DNA of 64,000 nucleotides from Variovorax jilinensis (lineage in GTDB: Bacteria; Pseudomonadota; Gammaproteobacteria; Burkholderiales; Burkholderiaceae_C): positions 628,001-692,000 of the forward strand of contig NZ_JASZYQ010000002.1 of assembly GCF_030316885.1 (NCBI RefSeq), in the 5' to 3' direction. The position numbers and the translations under genes were made by a program. Below, in pieces: positions 51,628 to 62,844 of this stretch; within the stretch, counting starts at the first letter, position 1, and each line of letters begins with the position of its first letter. The notes under the pieces are model-generated. The model was not told the origin of the DNA. It saw only the letters and a program-made list of their open reading frames with translations, and did no database searches.

Positions 51628-53313
51628 TTACTTGTCCGAGTTGTCCAGCTTGGCGCGCAGCAGGGCGCCCAGGCTCGTCGTGCCCGCGTTCTCGCGTGCC
51701 GACTGCTGGCTCAGGCTGGCCATGGCGCCTTGTTCGTCGACCATGTCCTTCTGCTTGATCGACAGTTGGATGTTGCGGGTCTTGCGATCCACGTTGACCA
51801 CCACGGCCGTGACTTCGTCGCCTTCCTTGAGCACGTTGCGTGCATCTTCCACGCGGTCGCGGGAGATTTCGCTGGCGCGCAGGTAGCCGATGATGTCTTC
51901 GCCGAGGTCGATCTCGGCGCCGCGGGCGTCAACCGTCTTGACCTTGCCGGTCACGATCTGGCCCTTGTCGTTCACCGTGGTGAAGGTGGTGAACGGATCG
52001 CTGTCGAGCTGCTTGATGCCCAGCGAGATGCGTTCGCGGTCGACGTCGACTGCCAGCACGATCGCTTCGACTTCCTGGCCCTTCTTGTAGTTGCGAACGG
52101 CGGTTTCGCCGGTTTCGTTCCACGAGAGGTCAGACAGGTGAACCAGGCCGTCGATGCCGGCAGCCAGACCCACGAACACGCCGAAGTCGGTGATCGACTT
52201 GATCGGGCCCTTGACGCGGTCGCCGCGCTTGGTGTTCTGCGCGAATTCCTGCCACGGGTTGGCCTTGCACTGCTTCATGCCCAGGCTGATGCGGCGCTTG
52301 TCTTCGTCGATCTCGAGGACCATGACTTCGACTTCGTCGCCGAGCGAGACGATCTTGTTCGGCGCGATGTTCTTGTTGGTCCAGTCCATTTCGGAGACGT
52401 GCACCAGGCCTTCGATGCCGGGTTCGAGTTCGACGAACGCGCCGTAGTCGGCGATGTTCGTGACCTTGCCGAACAGGCGGGTCGATTGCGGGTAGCGGCG
52501 CGAGACGCCCATCCACGGATCGTCACCCATCTGCTTCAGACCCAGCGAGACACGGTTCTTCTCGGTGTCGAACTTGAGGATCTTGGCGGTGATTTCCTGG
52601 CCGGCCTGAACGACTTCGCTCGGGTGGCGAACACGGCGCCATGCCATGTCGGTGATGTGCAGCAGGCCGTCGATGCCGCCGAGGTCGACGAACGCACCGT
52701 ATTCGGTGATGTTCTTGACGACGCCGCGCACGACTGCGCCTTCCTTCAGGGTTTCCATCAGCTTGGCGCGTTCTTCGCCCATGCTGGCTTCGACCACGGC
52801 ACGGCGCGACAGCACGACGTTGTTGCGCTTGCGGTCGAGCTTGATGACCTTGAATTCGAGGGTCTTGTTCTCGTACGGGGTCAGGTCCTTGATCGGACGC
52901 GTGTCGATCAGCGAACCCGGCAGGAAGGCGCGGATGCCGTTGACCAGCACCGTGAGGCCGCCCTTGACCTTGCCGCTCGTGGTGCCGGTGACGAAGTCGC
53001 CGGATTCGAGGGCCTTCTCGAGCGCGAGCCACGAAGCGAGGCGCTTGGCGGTGTCACGCGAGAGGATGGTGTCGCCGTAGCCGTTCTCGACGCTGCCGAT
53101 GGCCACGGAAACGAAATCGCCGGCCTGGACTTCGAGTTCGCCCTTGTCGTTCTTGAACTCTTCGATCGGCACGTAGGCTTCGGACTTGAGGCCAGCGTTG
53201 ACGACGACGTGGTTGTGTTCGACACGCACGACTTCGGCGGTGATGACCTCACCGGTGCGCATCTCGGAACGCTTCAGGGATTCTTCGAATAGGTCGGCAA
53301 AAGATTCAGACAT
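51628..53313 (-). CDS. rpsA: 30S ribosomal protein S1
   Basis: A 561-residue protein with six S1 RNA-binding domains, the standard length for Gram-negative S1. Repeats are easily seen, e.g. [40 protein letters not shown] and [20 protein letters not shown]. Its leader (53314-53474) is 161 bp long with GC-rich inverted stretches; S1 represses its own translation in E. coli, and control of that kind may occur here. The location after cmk is the usual one. Confidence 0.97.
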   Translation of the reverse strand: MSESFADLFEESLKRSEMRTGEVITAEVVRVEHNHVVVNAGLKSEAYVPIEEFKNDKGELEVQAGDFVSVAIGSVENGYGDTILSRDTAKRLASWLALEKALESGDFVTGTTSGKVKGGLTVLVNGIRAFLPGSLIDTRPIKDLTPYENKTLEFKVIKLDRKRNNVVLSRRAVVEASMGEERAKLMETLKEGAVVRGVVKNITEYGAFVDLGGIDGLLHITDMAWRRVRHPSEVVQAGQEITAKILKFDTEKNRVSLGLKQMGDDPWMGVSRRYPQSTRLFGKVTNIADYGAFVELEPGIEGLVHVSEMDWTNKNIAPNKIVSLGDEVEVMVLEIDEDKRRISLGMKQCKANPWQEFAQNTKRGDRVKGPIKSITDFGVFVGLAAGIDGLVHLSDLSWNETGETAVRNYKKGQEVEAIVLAVDVDRERISLGIKQLDSDPFTTFTTVNDKGQIVTGKVKTVDARGAEIDLGEDIIGYLRASEISRDRVEDARNVLKEGDEVTAVVVNVDRKTRNIQLSIKQKDMVDEQGAMASLSQQSARENAGTTSLGALLRAKLDNSDK

Positions 53314-53474
53314 GTGTTTTTCCTTCCGTCAGGCAGGGTTTGCAGCAGCACCATTGCGACTGGCTTGGTCTGGAGACGGCGGTTGGGTGGGCTGAGGGCC
53401 CGGTTAGGGTTGAACAACCGGCAAGGCCGATGCGCTGTCGCGCGGCGGGGACCCTGCCGGATCGAAAACACCGC

Positions 53475-55487
53475 TCAAGCGGACTCGAACGGTTGTGCTT
53501 GCTGCCACCAGTCCAGCACCTGCACGACCGATTGCTCGATCGTCTGATGGGAGTTGTCCAGGAGGCGGGCATCAGGCGCCGGCTTGAGTGGCGCGACCGG
53601 TCGGGACGAGTCCCGGAGGTCGCGCGCTTCCAGGTCGGCGCGAAGACTGTCGATATTAGCAGGAATTCCCTTTGAAATCAACTGCTTATGCCGCCGTTCG
53701 GCGCGGTGCGCGGCGCTCGCGGTCAGGTAGACCTTGAGCGGGGCGTCGGGGAAGATCACGGTGCCCATGTCGCGGCCGTCGGCGACCAGCCCCGGCAGGC
53801 GCCGGAAGCTGCGCTGCAGCGCCAGCAGCGCGCTGCGCACAGCCGGCAGGGCCGACACGCGCGAGGCATCCATGCCTGCGGCCTCGCTGCGGATGGTGTC
53901 GCTGACGTCCTCGCCCGCGAGCAGGACCTTGCCCTCGCTGAAACGCAGCGGCAGGGTGCGCGCGAGTTCGGCGATGCGAGCTTCGTCGGCGGGCTCGGGC
54001 TCGAGGCCGTTGCGGCGCATCACGAGGCCGGTCACGCGGTAGAGCGAGCCCGAATCCAGGTAGTGGTAGCCGAGCCGGCGCGCCACCTCGACCGTCAGCG
54101 TGCCCTTGCCCGACGCCGTCGGGCCGTCGATGCAGATCACGGGTACCTCGCGTGCCTCGGCGACCGAGAACAGGGTCTCGAAGTAGTCGGGGAAGGTCTT
54201 GGCGACGCAATGCGGCTCGAGGATCCGCACCGGCACCGCGGCGGGATTGAAGGCCGCCAGCGAGAAGCACATCGCCACCCGGTGGTCGTCGTAGGTGCGG
54301 ATCGAGGCCGGTCGCCAGCCGGTGGCCGCGAGCGGATGCACGCGCAGGAAATCGGGGCCGTCTTCCACCGTGGCGCCGAGCTTGCGCAGCTCGGCCGCCA
54401 TGGCGTCGATGCGGTCGGTTTCCTTCACGCGCCAGCTCGCGATGTTGCGCAGCGTGCTCGGGGCGTCGGCATAGAGCGCCATCACGGCCAGCGTCATGGC
54501 GGCGTCCGGGATGTGATTGGCGTCGATGTCGATCGCCTTCAGGGGCCAGCTTCCGCGCGAGACCGCGAGCCAGTTGGCACCGCTCGTGACCTCGGCGCCC
54601 ATCCGGCGCGCCGCCTCGACGAAGCGGATGTCGCCCTGGATCGAGTCGGCGCCCACGCCCTCGATGCGGATGCCGTTGCCCTCCGCGATCGCGCCGAGCG
54701 CGATGAAGTAGCTCGCAGACGAGGCGTCGGCCTCGACGTGGATGTCGCCGGGCGAGCGGTAGCGGCTGCCGGCCGGGATGGTGAAGCGCTGCCAGCCTTC
54801 TCGCACCACCTCGATGCCGAAGCGCGCGAGCAGGTTCAGCGTGATCTCGATGTAGGGCTTGGAGATCAGTTCGCCGACCACTTCGATGACGATGTCGCGT
54901 CCTGCCGGCGCCGATGCGCCTGCGCAGAGCGGGAGCGCGAGCAGGAGGGCGGTGAGGAACTGGCTGGAGACGTCGCCGCGCACGCGGATCGGGGCATCGA
55001 GCTGCAGCGCCTCGGGCGCCACCGGATGGATGCGCAGCGGCGGATAGCCCGGGTTGCCCAGGTAGTCGATGCGGCAGCCGAGCTGGGTCAGCGCGTCGAC
55101 CAGGTCGCCGATCGGGCGCTCGTGCATGCGCGGCACGCCGCGCAGCTCGAACTCCCCGCCGAGCAGCGCCAGCGCCGCGGTCAGCGGCCGCATGGCGGTG
55201 CCGGCATTGCCGAGGAAAAGCGAGGCCGAGGCGGTGCCGAGTTGGCCGCCGAGTCCGGTGATGCGCAGCCGGTCGCCGTCGCGTTCGATGGCGCAGCCCA
55301 GGGCGGCCAGCGCATCGAGCATCACGCGCGTGTCGTCGGAGTCGAGCAGGTCGTGCACCGTGGTCGTGCCGCTGGCCAGCGCGGCGAGCAGCAGCACGCG
55401 GTTCGAGATGCTCTTGGAGCCAGGCAGGCGCACCGTGCCGGCGGCGCCCGCGAGCGCCGGCAGATCGAGAAAGGGAGTCGAGAACAT
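53475..55487 (-). CDS. aroA-cmk: Fused 3-phosphoshikimate 1-carboxyvinyltransferase / cytidylate kinase
   Basis: A 670-residue fusion. Residues 1 to about 440 are EPSP synthase (aroA), with [40 protein letters not shown] and [16 protein letters not shown], and the final [10 protein letters not shown]. From residue 448, cytidylate kinase (cmk) begins with [20 protein letters not shown] and ends near residue 665, with [20 protein letters not shown]. There is no stop or internal start between them. Encoded separately in E. coli; the fusion is known in Comamonadaceae. It joins aromatic amino-acid synthesis with CMP phosphorylation and lies 2 bp after tyrA. Confidence 0.96.
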   Translation of the reverse strand: MFSTPFLDLPALAGAAGTVRLPGSKSISNRVLLLAALASGTTTVHDLLDSDDTRVMLDALAALGCAIERDGDRLRITGLGGQLGTASASLFLGNAGTAMRPLTAALALLGGEFELRGVPRMHERPIGDLVDALTQLGCRIDYLGNPGYPPLRIHPVAPEALQLDAPIRVRGDVSSQFLTALLLALPLCAGASAPAGRDIVIEVVGELISKPYIEITLNLLARFGIEVVREGWQRFTIPAGSRYRSPGDIHVEADASSASYFIALGAIAEGNGIRIEGVGADSIQGDIRFVEAARRMGAEVTSGANWLAVSRGSWPLKAIDIDANHIPDAAMTLAVMALYADAPSTLRNIASWRVKETDRIDAMAAELRKLGATVEDGPDFLRVHPLAATGWRPASIRTYDDHRVAMCFSLAAFNPAAVPVRILEPHCVAKTFPDYFETLFSVAEAREVPVICIDGPTASGKGTLTVEVARRLGYHYLDSGSLYRVTGLVMRRNGLEPEPADEARIAELARTLPLRFSEGKVLLAGEDVSDTIRSEAAGMDASRVSALPAVRSALLALQRSFRRLPGLVADGRDMGTVIFPDAPLKVYLTASAAHRAERRHKQLISKGIPANIDSLRADLEARDLRDSSRPVAPLKPAPDARLLDNSHQTIEQSVVQVLDWWQQAQPFESA

Positions 55488-55489
55488 GG

Positions 55490-56368
55490 TCAGTCGGGAG
55501 AAGCGGCCGTGCCGGGCTGCCATGCGCCGCGCACCCGGCTGGCGGCCGCAATCGCGTCCTCGAGCGCCTGGCTGTCGCCGGTTCGCATCAGCGCCTCGAG
55601 TTCGGCCAGCGCCTCGCGGAAGGCGCGCGACTGCAGCAGCACCTGCTCGCGGTTGGCGAGCAGGACGTCGCGCCACATCGTCGGATCGCTGGCCGCGATG
55701 CGGGTGAAATCGCGAAAGCCCGGGCCGGCCAGCTCGAGAAAGCGTTCGCCTTGCGGATCACGCGCCAGCGCGTTGGTGAAGGCGAAGGCCAGCAGGTGGG
55801 GCAGGTGGCTGACGGCGGCAAAGGCGCCGTCGTGCGCCTCGGGCGTCATCGTGACCACCTTGGCGCCGATGCCGGTCCAGACCTTGGCCGCGCGCTGCAC
55901 GTTGGAGCGCAGCGTGGCCTTGATCGGCGTCAGCACCACCTGGCGCCCGGTGTAGAGGTCGACGTCGGCATGCTCGACGCCGGCCACTTCCTTGCCCGCA
56001 ATAGGGTGCGCGGGGACGAAGGCGCCGATCTGGTCCTGCAGCCCGCGGCGCGCGGCTTCGATGACGTCGCCCTTGGTCGAGCCGACGTCCATCACCAGCG
56101 TCTTCGCCGTGATGCCGTGGCGGATCGCCTTGAAGGTCTGCTCGGAAGCTCCCACCGGCACCGCGATCAGCACCAGGTCGGCGCCCGAAATGGCGAGCAG
56201 CGCCGATGGCGCCGCGACGTCGATCACACCGAGCTGACGCGCCCGCTCGGTGGTCGACGGCGACTTGCTGTAGCCCACCACGCGCTTCACGAGCCTGGCG
56301 CGCTTGAGCGCCAGCGCGAACGATCCGCCCATCAAACCGCAGCCGATCAGGCCCAACTGTTCGAACAT
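55490..56368 (-). CDS. tyrA: Prephenate dehydrogenase
   Basis: A 292-residue NAD(P)+-dependent dehydrogenase for tyrosine synthesis, without a chorismate mutase domain. The nucleotide fold starts [20 protein letters not shown], and the active site includes [20 protein letters not shown] and [20 protein letters not shown]. It lies 12 bp after pheA in the aromatic operon. Confidence 0.95.
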   Translation of the reverse strand: MFEQLGLIGCGLMGGSFALALKRARLVKRVVGYSKSPSTTERARQLGVIDVAAPSALLAISGADLVLIAVPVGASEQTFKAIRHGITAKTLVMDVGSTKGDVIEAARRGLQDQIGAFVPAHPIAGKEVAGVEHADVDLYTGRQVVLTPIKATLRSNVQRAAKVWTGIGAKVVTMTPEAHDGAFAAVSHLPHLLAFAFTNALARDPQGERFLELAGPGFRDFTRIAASDPTMWRDVLLANREQVLLQSRAFREALAELEALMRTGDSQALEDAIAAASRVRGAWQPGTAASPD

Positions 56369-56380
56369 CGTCGGGCTGCC

Positions 56381-57499
56381 TCAGGCTTTGATGGGATAGG
56401 CGCCGAGGACCTTGTAGAACGCGCACAGTTTGCGCAGTTCGACCAGCGCGGCGGCGACGTTGGGCTGCGAGGGGTGCCCGTCGAGGTCGATGTAGAAGTA
56501 GTACTCCCACTGCCCGGTGCGCGCCGGACGCGACTCGAAGCGGGTCATCGACACGTTGTTGGCCTTGAGCGGCACCAGCAGGTCGTGCACCGCGCCGGGC
56601 TGGTTCGGCACCGAGACCACGAGGCTGGTGCAGTCGCGGCCCGAGGCCGGCGGCATCGCGAGCGTCTGCGGCAGGCAGATGACGGCGAAGCGCGTGCGGT
56701 TGTAGGAGTCGTCCTGGATCGCGTGGGCCACGATGTGCAGACCGAAGCGGGTCGCGGCGCGTTCGCTCGCGAGCGCGGCCCAGCCCGGGTTGGTGGCTGC
56801 CAGGCGGGCGCCCTCGGCGTTGCTCGAGACAGCGCGCCGCTCGGCGTTCGGCAGGTGCTTGGACAGCCAGGTCTGGCACTGGGCCAGCGCCTGCGGATGG
56901 GCCAGCACCGCCTCGATGCCTTCGAGCGAATTGCTCGAGCGCAGCAGGTGGTGCCGCACCAGCAGGCTGACCTCGCCGACCACGTGGGTGGGCGAATGCA
57001 GGAACAGGTCGAGCGATCGCGTGACCACGCCCTCGGTGGAGTTCTCGACGCCGACCACGCCGTACTGGGCGCTGCCGGCGGCGGTGGCGTGGAAGACCTC
57101 GTCGAAGCTCGCGCAATAGACCAGGTCGGCGGCGCCGCCGAAGTATTCGACGGCAGCCTGCTCGCAGAAGGTGCCCTCGGGGCCCAGCACCGCGACCCGC
57201 TGCGGCGATTCGAGCGCCAGGCAGGCCGACATGATCTCGCGCCAGATGGCCGCCACGTGCAGCGACTTGAGCGGCCCGCCGTTCGTCTGCTGCATCTTCT
57301 CGATCACCTGCGCGACGCGGTCGGGCCGGAAGAAGGGCGTGCCCTCGCGCTTCTTGACCTCGCCCACCTGCTCGGCCACGCGGGCGCGGCGGTTCAGGAG
57401 GTCGAGCAGCTGCTGGTCGAGCGAGTCGATCTGCACGCGCAGATCGGCCAGGCCGGCGGAGGGTTCGGGAGTGGAAGGCGGTGGTGCTGAGGCGGTCAT
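56381..57499 (-). CDS. pheA: Bifunctional chorismate mutase / prephenate dehydratase
   Basis: A 372-residue enzyme for phenylalanine synthesis: chorismate mutase of the AroQ type (about residues 18-100, SLDQQLLDLLNRRARVAEQV), prephenate dehydratase (about 105-280, with GPEGTFCEQAAVEYFGGAAD and GVVGVENSTEGVVTRSLDL) and a C-terminal ACT domain with SMTRFESRPARTGQWEYYFY, the ESRP part of the phenylalanine feedback site. The ATG at 57499 is 21 bp after serC. Confidence 0.96.
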   Translation of the reverse strand: MTASAPPPSTPEPSAGLADLRVQIDSLDQQLLDLLNRRARVAEQVGEVKKREGTPFFRPDRVAQVIEKMQQTNGGPLKSLHVAAIWREIMSACLALESPQRVAVLGPEGTFCEQAAVEYFGGAADLVYCASFDEVFHATAAGSAQYGVVGVENSTEGVVTRSLDLFLHSPTHVVGEVSLLVRHHLLRSSNSLEGIEAVLAHPQALAQCQTWLSKHLPNAERRAVSSNAEGARLAATNPGWAALASERAATRFGLHIVAHAIQDDSYNRTRFAVICLPQTLAMPPASGRDCTSLVVSVPNQPGAVHDLLVPLKANNVSMTRFESRPARTGQWEYYFYIDLDGHPSQPNVAAALVELRKLCAFYKVLGAYPIKA

Positions 57500-57520
57500 T
57501 CGGTCGGCTGCACGCGCCTT

Positions 57521-58642
57521 CTAGGCACGCGAGCGCTCGAATTCTCGCATGTAGCCCACGAGCGCCTGCACGCCGGCCAGCGGCATCGCGTTGTAGATGC
57601 TCGCGCGCATGCCGCCCACCGACTTGTGGCCCTTGAGCTGCAGCAGTCCGGCTGCGCGCGCACCGGCCAGGAAGGCCTCGTTGCGTGCCTCGTCGGCCAG
57701 GAAGAAGGGCACGTTCATGCGCGACCGGCAACCGGGATCGACCTTGTTGAGGTAGAAGTCCGAGCCGTCGATGAAGTCGTAGAGCAGCTTCGCCTTGGCA
57801 ACGTTGCGCGCCTGAATCGCGGCCACGCCCGTGAGCGCGCCTTCGGTCTGGGCCTTGAGCCACTGGAAGGTCAGGCCCGCGACGTAGATGCCCCAGGTCG
57901 GCGGCGTGTTGTACATCGAGCCGTTGTCGGCGACGGTCTTGTAGTTGAAGGCGCTCGGGCAGATCTCGAGCGCATGGCCCAGCAGGTCGTCGCGCACGAT
58001 CACGATCGTGAGGCCGGCCGGTCCGAGGTTCTTCTGGGCGCCGCCGAAGGCCAGGCCCACGCGCGACCAGTCGACCGGTCGCGACGCCACGTGCGAGGAA
58101 AAGTCGATCACCAGCGGCGCCTTGCTGCCGAGCGCCGCCAGGTCGGGCAGCTGCTGGAACTCGATGCCGTTGATGGTCTCGTTGGTGCACACATGCACGT
58201 ACGAGGCGTCGGCCGACAGCTTCCAGCCGGCCGGATCGGGGAGCCGCGTGTGGCCGTCTTCGGCATTGCTCGCGACCACCGCCGCCTCGCAATAGCGTCG
58301 GGCTTCCTTGTGCGACTTGATGCTCCAGCTGCCCGTGACGACGAAGTCGGCACGGCCGCCGCGCGACAGGTTCATCGGTACGATGGCGTTCTCGCCGAGC
58401 CCGCCGCCCTGCATGAACAGGATGTGGAACTGCGACGGCACCGCAAGCAGCTCACGCAGATCGGCTTCGGCCTGCGCGCAGATCGCGCCGAACTCCTTGC
58501 CGCGATGGCTCATTTCCATCACGCCCATGCCGCTGCCGTTCCAGTCGAGCATCTCGGCGGCGGCGCGCTGCAGCACCGCCTCCGGCATCGCGGCCGGACC
58601 GGCGGAGAAGTTGTACGGGCGCGGACCCGCGGCCGTGGTCAC
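57521..58642 (-). CDS. serC: Phosphoserine aminotransferase
   Basis: A 373-residue PLP enzyme of serine and pyridoxine synthesis. [20 protein letters not shown] is the classic N-terminus, and the PLP lysine lies in [20 protein letters not shown]. It starts with GTG at 58642, overlapping the DUF2059 stop (GTGA). The block serC-pheA-tyrA-aroA/cmk is a mixed-function operon common in proteobacteria. Confidence 0.96.
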   Translation of the reverse strand: MTTAAGPRPYNFSAGPAAMPEAVLQRAAAEMLDWNGSGMGVMEMSHRGKEFGAICAQAEADLRELLAVPSQFHILFMQGGGLGENAIVPMNLSRGGRADFVVTGSWSIKSHKEARRYCEAAVVASNAEDGHTRLPDPAGWKLSADASYVHVCTNETINGIEFQQLPDLAALGSKAPLVIDFSSHVASRPVDWSRVGLAFGGAQKNLGPAGLTIVIVRDDLLGHALEICPSAFNYKTVADNGSMYNTPPTWGIYVAGLTFQWLKAQTEGALTGVAAIQARNVAKAKLLYDFIDGSDFYLNKVDPGCRSRMNVPFFLADEARNEAFLAGARAAGLLQLKGHKSVGGMRASIYNAMPLAGVQALVGYMREFERSRA

Positions 58643-59217
58643 TTCTTCGGCGGCGCCTTGGCAGGCGCTGCGGCCTTTGCCGGCGCGGGACCGGTGGGGG
58701 CGCCCAGGGCCTTCGCCACGGCGGCGTCGAGTGCGACCATCTTCGGCTCGATCGAGGCGCGGGTCTCGGCCACGAGCTTCTCGGTCAGCGCGGTCTGCAG
58801 CTTGGGGTTCACTTCCTGGTACTTCTTGCTGAGCGGCGAGCTGATCCAGGCCATGAGCTGCTTGAGCTCTTCTTCGCTGAAGTTCTGTTCCATGATCGGC
58901 GTCAGGGCACCCGGTGCCAGTTGCAGCGCCTTGTCACGCACGATCGGATAGGACTCCTCGAAGTACTTGCGCAGCTCCGCATCGGCGGCCTTGGCGGCGG
59001 CTTCGCGCTTTTCGGCCGGCACCTGGGTCTGCAGGTACTGCGAGCCGGCCTGTGCGATCGGGGCGCTCGACTGTTCGACCAGGCCGCGGGCCAGCGATTC
59101 GATGCCGGGACGTTGCAGGTCGATGAAGTTCTTGATCAGAGTCGCCTTGTCCTGCGCCATGGCCAGCGAGCTGCCGGCAAGCGCGACCGTCAGGATCGCG
59201 AGTTTGATTTTTTTCAC
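58639..59217 (-). CDS. DUF2059-domain exported protein
   Basis: A 192-residue exported protein. The signal peptide is [20 protein letters not shown]. The DUF2059 part contains [20 protein letters not shown], followed by a Pro/Ala/Lys-rich tail. It starts with GTG at 59217 in a GTGA overlap with gyrA, and its own stop overlaps serC the same way. Function unknown; the family often sits beside serC. Confidence 0.85.
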   Translation of the reverse strand: MKKIKLAILTVALAGSSLAMAQDKATLIKNFIDLQRPGIESLARGLVEQSSAPIAQAGSQYLQTQVPAEKREAAAKAADAELRKYFEESYPIVRDKALQLAPGALTPIMEQNFSEEELKQLMAWISSPLSKKYQEVNPKLQTALTEKLVAETRASIEPKMVALDAAVAKALGAPTGPAPAKAAAPAKAPPKK

Positions 59218-61862
59218 TGGGGATTCTCCGTTGAAGATGGGATGGATGGGTCGTCGGCGCCGGGCTCGTTCTCGAGATTCGCGTCATTTTCGACGATGCG
59301 CTGCAGCCCGCTGAGCTTGGCGCCTTCGTCGAGTCCGATCAGGGTGACGCCTTGCGTCGCACGCCCCAGTTCGCGGATTTCGGAGACTCGGGTGCGCACG
59401 AGGACACCCTTGTCGGTGATGAGCATGATCTCGTCGTCCGCATGCACGAGAGTCGCAGCCACCACCTTGCCGTTACGTTCACTCTGTTGAATCGCGATCA
59501 TGCCCTTGGTTCCCCGGCCATGGCGCGTGTACTCGGTAATGCTTGTTCTTTTTCCGTAACCGTTCTCGGTCGCGGTCAGCACGCTCTGGGCTTCGTCCTC
59601 GGCCACCAGCATGGCAATCACGCCCTGGCCGTCCTCGAGCGTCATGCCACGCACGCCGCGTGCGTTGCGGCCCATCGGCCGGACGTCGTTCTCGTCGAAG
59701 CGCACGGCCTTGCCGCCGTCGGAGAACAGCATCACGTCGTGGGCGCCGTCGGTCAGTGCGGCGCCGATGAGGTAGTCGCCCGGATCGAGGTCGACCGCGA
59801 TGATGCCGGCCTTGCGCGGGTTGCTGAACTCGTCGAGCGCGGTCTTCTTGACGGTGCCCATCGAGGTCGCCATGAAGACGTACTGGTTGGGCGGGAAGGT
59901 GCGCTTCTCGCCGGTGAGCGCCAGCACGACGTTGATCTTCTCGCCTTCCTGCAGCGGGAACATGTTGACGATCGGGCGGCCGCGCGAGCCGCGCGACCCT
60001 GCCGGCACTTCCCAGACCTTGAGCCAGTAGAGCCGGCCGCGGTTCGAGAAGCACAGGATGTAGTCGTGCGTGTTCGCGATGAACAGCTGGTCGATCCAGT
60101 CGTCTTCCTTGGTCGCCGTGGCCTGCTTGCCCCGGCCGCCGCGCTTCTGGGCCCGGTACTCGCCGAGCGGCTGGCTCTTGATGTAGCCGCTGTGGGACAG
60201 CGTCACTACCATGTCGGTGGGCGTGATCAGGTCCTCGGTGGAAAGGTCGAAGGCGCTGTGCTCGACCAGGCTGCGACGGGCGCCGAGCTTGGTCTGGCCG
60301 AACTCCTGCTTGATGGCGCCGAGCTCGTCGGCGATGATGACCGACACGCGTTCGGGCTTGGCAAGGATGTCGAGCAGGTCGTCGATCTCGGCCATCACTT
60401 CCTTGTATTCGGCGACGATCTTGTCCTGCTCGAGGCCGGTCAGGCGCTGCAGCCGCATCTGCAGGATTTCCTGGGCCTGCGTCTCCGAGAGCTTGTAGAG
60501 GCCGTCCGCATGCATGCCGAACTCGCGCTCGAGGCCGTCCGGGCGGTAGTCGTCGGCGTTGATCGTGCCGCCGTCGGCGCGCGTGCGGGTGAGCATCTCG
60601 CGCACCAGCTTGCTGTCCCAGGCGCGGGTCATGAGCTCGGCCTTGGCCACCGGCGGCGTCGGCGCGTTGCGGATGATCGCGATGAACTCGTCGATGTTGG
60701 CCAGCGCCACCGCCAGGCCTTCCAGCACGTGGCCGCGCTCGCGCGCCTTGCGCAGCGTGAACACGGTGCGGCGCGTCACCACTTCGCGGCGGTGCTGCAG
60801 GAAGACCTGGATCAGGTCCTTGAGGTTGCACAGCTTGGGCTGGCCGTCGACCAGCGCCACCATGTTGATGCCGAAGGTGTCCTGCAGCTGCGTCTGCTTG
60901 TAGAGGTTGTTGAGCACGACCTCGGGCACCTCGCCGCGCTTGAGCTCGATCACGAGGCGCATGCCCGACTTGTCGGACTCGTCCTGGATGTGGCTGATGC
61001 CTTCGATCTTCTTCTCGTGCACCAGCTCGGCCATGCGCTCCTGCAGCGTCTTCTTGTTGACCTGGTAGGGCAGCTCGTCGACGATGATCGCCTGGCGCTG
61101 GCCGCGGTCGATGTCCTCGAAGTGGCATTTGGCGCGCATCACGACCTTGCCACGGCCGGTGCGGTAGCCGTCCTTGATGCCGTTGATGCCGTAGATGATG
61201 CCGGCGGTGGGGAAGTCGGGCGCCGGCACGATCTCCATCAGATCGTCGATGCTGGCGTCGGGATGGCGCAGCAGGTGCAGGCAGGCGTCGACCACCTCGT
61301 TCAGGTTGTGCGGCGGAATATTGGTCGCCATGCCGACCGCGATCCCGCCGGCGCCATTGACCAGCAGATTCGGCAGTTTGCTGGGCAATACCAGCGGTTC
61401 TTTTTCCGAGCCGTCGTAATTCGGACCGAAATCGACCGTTTCCTTGTCGATATCGCCGAGCATTTCGTGCGCGATTTTTGCTAGCCGGATTTCGGTATAG
61501 CGCATCGCTGCCGCCATATCGCCGTCCACCGAGCCGAAATTGCCCTGGCCGTCGACCAGCATGTGGCGCATCGAGAAGTTCTGCGCCAGCCGGACGATGG
61601 TGTCGTAGACCGACTGGTCGCCGTGCGGGTGGTACTTGCCGATGACGTCGCCGACGATACGGGCCGACTTCTTGTAGGGCCGGTTCCAGTCGTTGTTGAG
61701 CTCGTGCATGGCGAACAGCACCCGCCGATGCACCGGTTTGAGGCCGTCGCGGGCGTCGGGCAGGGCCCGGCCGACAATCACGCTCATGGCGTAATCGAGG
61801 TAGCTGCGGCGCATTTCCTCTTCGAGGCTGATGGGCAGGGTTTCTTTGGCGAACGAGGTCAT
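59214..61862 (-). CDS. gyrA: DNA gyrase subunit A
   Basis: An 882-residue type IIA topoisomerase subunit. The catalytic Tyr lies in [20 protein letters not shown]. The quinolone region reads [20 protein letters not shown]: at the E. coli Ser83 position there is Gln, then Ser, while Asp87 is kept. The C-terminal beta-propeller has a GyrA box, [13 protein letters not shown]. Start ATG at 61862 ([10 protein letters not shown]) is preferred over 61883. It leads the minus-strand operon into DUF2059 and serC. Confidence 0.97.
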   Translation of the reverse strand: MTSFAKETLPISLEEEMRRSYLDYAMSVIVGRALPDARDGLKPVHRRVLFAMHELNNDWNRPYKKSARIVGDVIGKYHPHGDQSVYDTIVRLAQNFSMRHMLVDGQGNFGSVDGDMAAAMRYTEIRLAKIAHEMLGDIDKETVDFGPNYDGSEKEPLVLPSKLPNLLVNGAGGIAVGMATNIPPHNLNEVVDACLHLLRHPDASIDDLMEIVPAPDFPTAGIIYGINGIKDGYRTGRGKVVMRAKCHFEDIDRGQRQAIIVDELPYQVNKKTLQERMAELVHEKKIEGISHIQDESDKSGMRLVIELKRGEVPEVVLNNLYKQTQLQDTFGINMVALVDGQPKLCNLKDLIQVFLQHRREVVTRRTVFTLRKARERGHVLEGLAVALANIDEFIAIIRNAPTPPVAKAELMTRAWDSKLVREMLTRTRADGGTINADDYRPDGLEREFGMHADGLYKLSETQAQEILQMRLQRLTGLEQDKIVAEYKEVMAEIDDLLDILAKPERVSVIIADELGAIKQEFGQTKLGARRSLVEHSAFDLSTEDLITPTDMVVTLSHSGYIKSQPLGEYRAQKRGGRGKQATATKEDDWIDQLFIANTHDYILCFSNRGRLYWLKVWEVPAGSRGSRGRPIVNMFPLQEGEKINVVLALTGEKRTFPPNQYVFMATSMGTVKKTALDEFSNPRKAGIIAVDLDPGDYLIGAALTDGAHDVMLFSDGGKAVRFDENDVRPMGRNARGVRGMTLEDGQGVIAMLVAEDEAQSVLTATENGYGKRTSITEYTRHGRGTKGMIAIQQSERNGKVVAATLVHADDEIMLITDKGVLVRTRVSEIRELGRATQGVTLIGLDEGAKLSGLQRIVENDANLENEPGADDPSIPSSTENPQ

Positions 61863-62087
61863 GGGCGGCACGCTGACGGGCAAGGAGGCGGAATTTTACG
61901 CTGCGGAGGGTGTCGCACCGCCGCAACACAAGGCCGCTATTCCGCCTCAGTCCTACGCTTCCGGGGCGTCCGGCGGGGTGTTTGACAAAGACCCTATGGC
62001 ACAATCGCCTCAACGTTTTGGGTGGTGGTCACTTAAAGCGTCCTTGATTCGCAGCGCGGCTGCGGCTTTTTCCCCAAGAGGAGAACC

Positions 62088-62738
62088 ATGAAGAAACTGA
62101 ATAAAGTGGCGATGATGTTTGCAGTCGCTGCGCTCGCCACTGCCGCCGGCGCGCAGACCCGTGTCACCGCTGCGAATGGCGGCCCGGTCATCGACAACTG
62201 GCAGAACGGCACTGGCGAACTGGTCTGGAAGAACGGCACCAACGAACTGTGCTGGCGCGATGCCAACTGGACGCCCGCAACGGCTGCCGCTGGTTGCGAC
62301 GGTGCTCTGGTTCCCGCCGCTCCCGTGGCTGCTGCTCCTGCTCCGGCTCCGGTTCCCCCGGCTCCTCCGGCAGTGGCCGCTTCGAAGGTCACCTTCGCTG
62401 CTGACACCTTCTTCGACTTCGACAAGTCTGTCCTGAAGCCCGAAGGCCGCGCCAAGCTCGACGACCTGGTGTCGAAGATCAAGGACCTGAACCTGGAAGT
62501 CATCATCGCCGTGGGTCACACCGACTGGATCGGTACCGTTGCGTACAACCAGAAGCTGTCGGTTCGCCGCGCTGAAGCCGTGAAGGCCTATCTCGTGTCC
62601 AAGGGCATCGAGAAGAACCGCATCTACACCGAAGGCAAGGGCAAGAGCCAGCCGATCGCCGACAACCGCACCGCCGAAGGCCGCGCCAAGAACCGTCGCG
62701 TGGAAATCGAAGTGGTCGGCACGCGCCCCAACAAGTGA
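62088..62738 (+). CDS. OmpA-family outer-membrane protein
   Basis: A 216-residue protein with a signal peptide (KVAMMFAVAALATAAGAQ), a short N-terminal domain containing two cysteines (NGTNELCWRDANWTPATA), a Pro/Ala-rich linker (about residues 77-97), and a C-terminal OmpA/MotB peptidoglycan-binding domain (FDKSVLKPEGRAKLDDLV, RRAEAVKAYLVSKGIEKNRI). It lacks the eight-stranded barrel of E. coli OmpA; this short form is common in Burkholderiales. GAGGAG precedes the ATG. The 225-bp spacer from gyrA holds its promoter; a TTGACA at 61982 has no well-placed -10 partner. Confidence 0.93.
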   Translation: MKKLNKVAMMFAVAALATAAGAQTRVTAANGGPVIDNWQNGTGELVWKNGTNELCWRDANWTPATAAAGCDGALVPAAPVAAAPAPAPVPPAPPAVAASKVTFAADTFFDFDKSVLKPEGRAKLDDLVSKIKDLNLEVIIAVGHTDWIGTVAYNQKLSVRRAEAVKAYLVSKGIEKNRIYTEGKGKSQPIADNRTAEGRAKNRRVEIEVVGTRPNK

Positions 62739-62760
62739 TCCGCAAGGACCGCTGACAAGA

Positions 62761-62784
62761 ACCCCGCCTCGGCGGGGTTTTTTT
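62761..62784 (+). terminator. Intrinsic terminator after the OmpA-family gene
   Basis: ACCCCGCC, TC, GGCGGGGT (62761-62778) followed by seven T residues. The stem is perfect, 8 bp, 22 bp after the stop. Confidence 0.95.
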
Positions 62785-62844
62785 ATGGCCGCGCAGCCGC
62801 CTCGGCGCGCGGCTTTCCAATTCGCGACGTTTCATAATCGCTGC

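Noticed and set aside
61982-62010. TTGACA as -35 box for the OmpA-family gene
   Set aside because: The only -10-like hexamer (CACAAT at 62000) is 12 bp away, too close for a standard sigma-70 pair.
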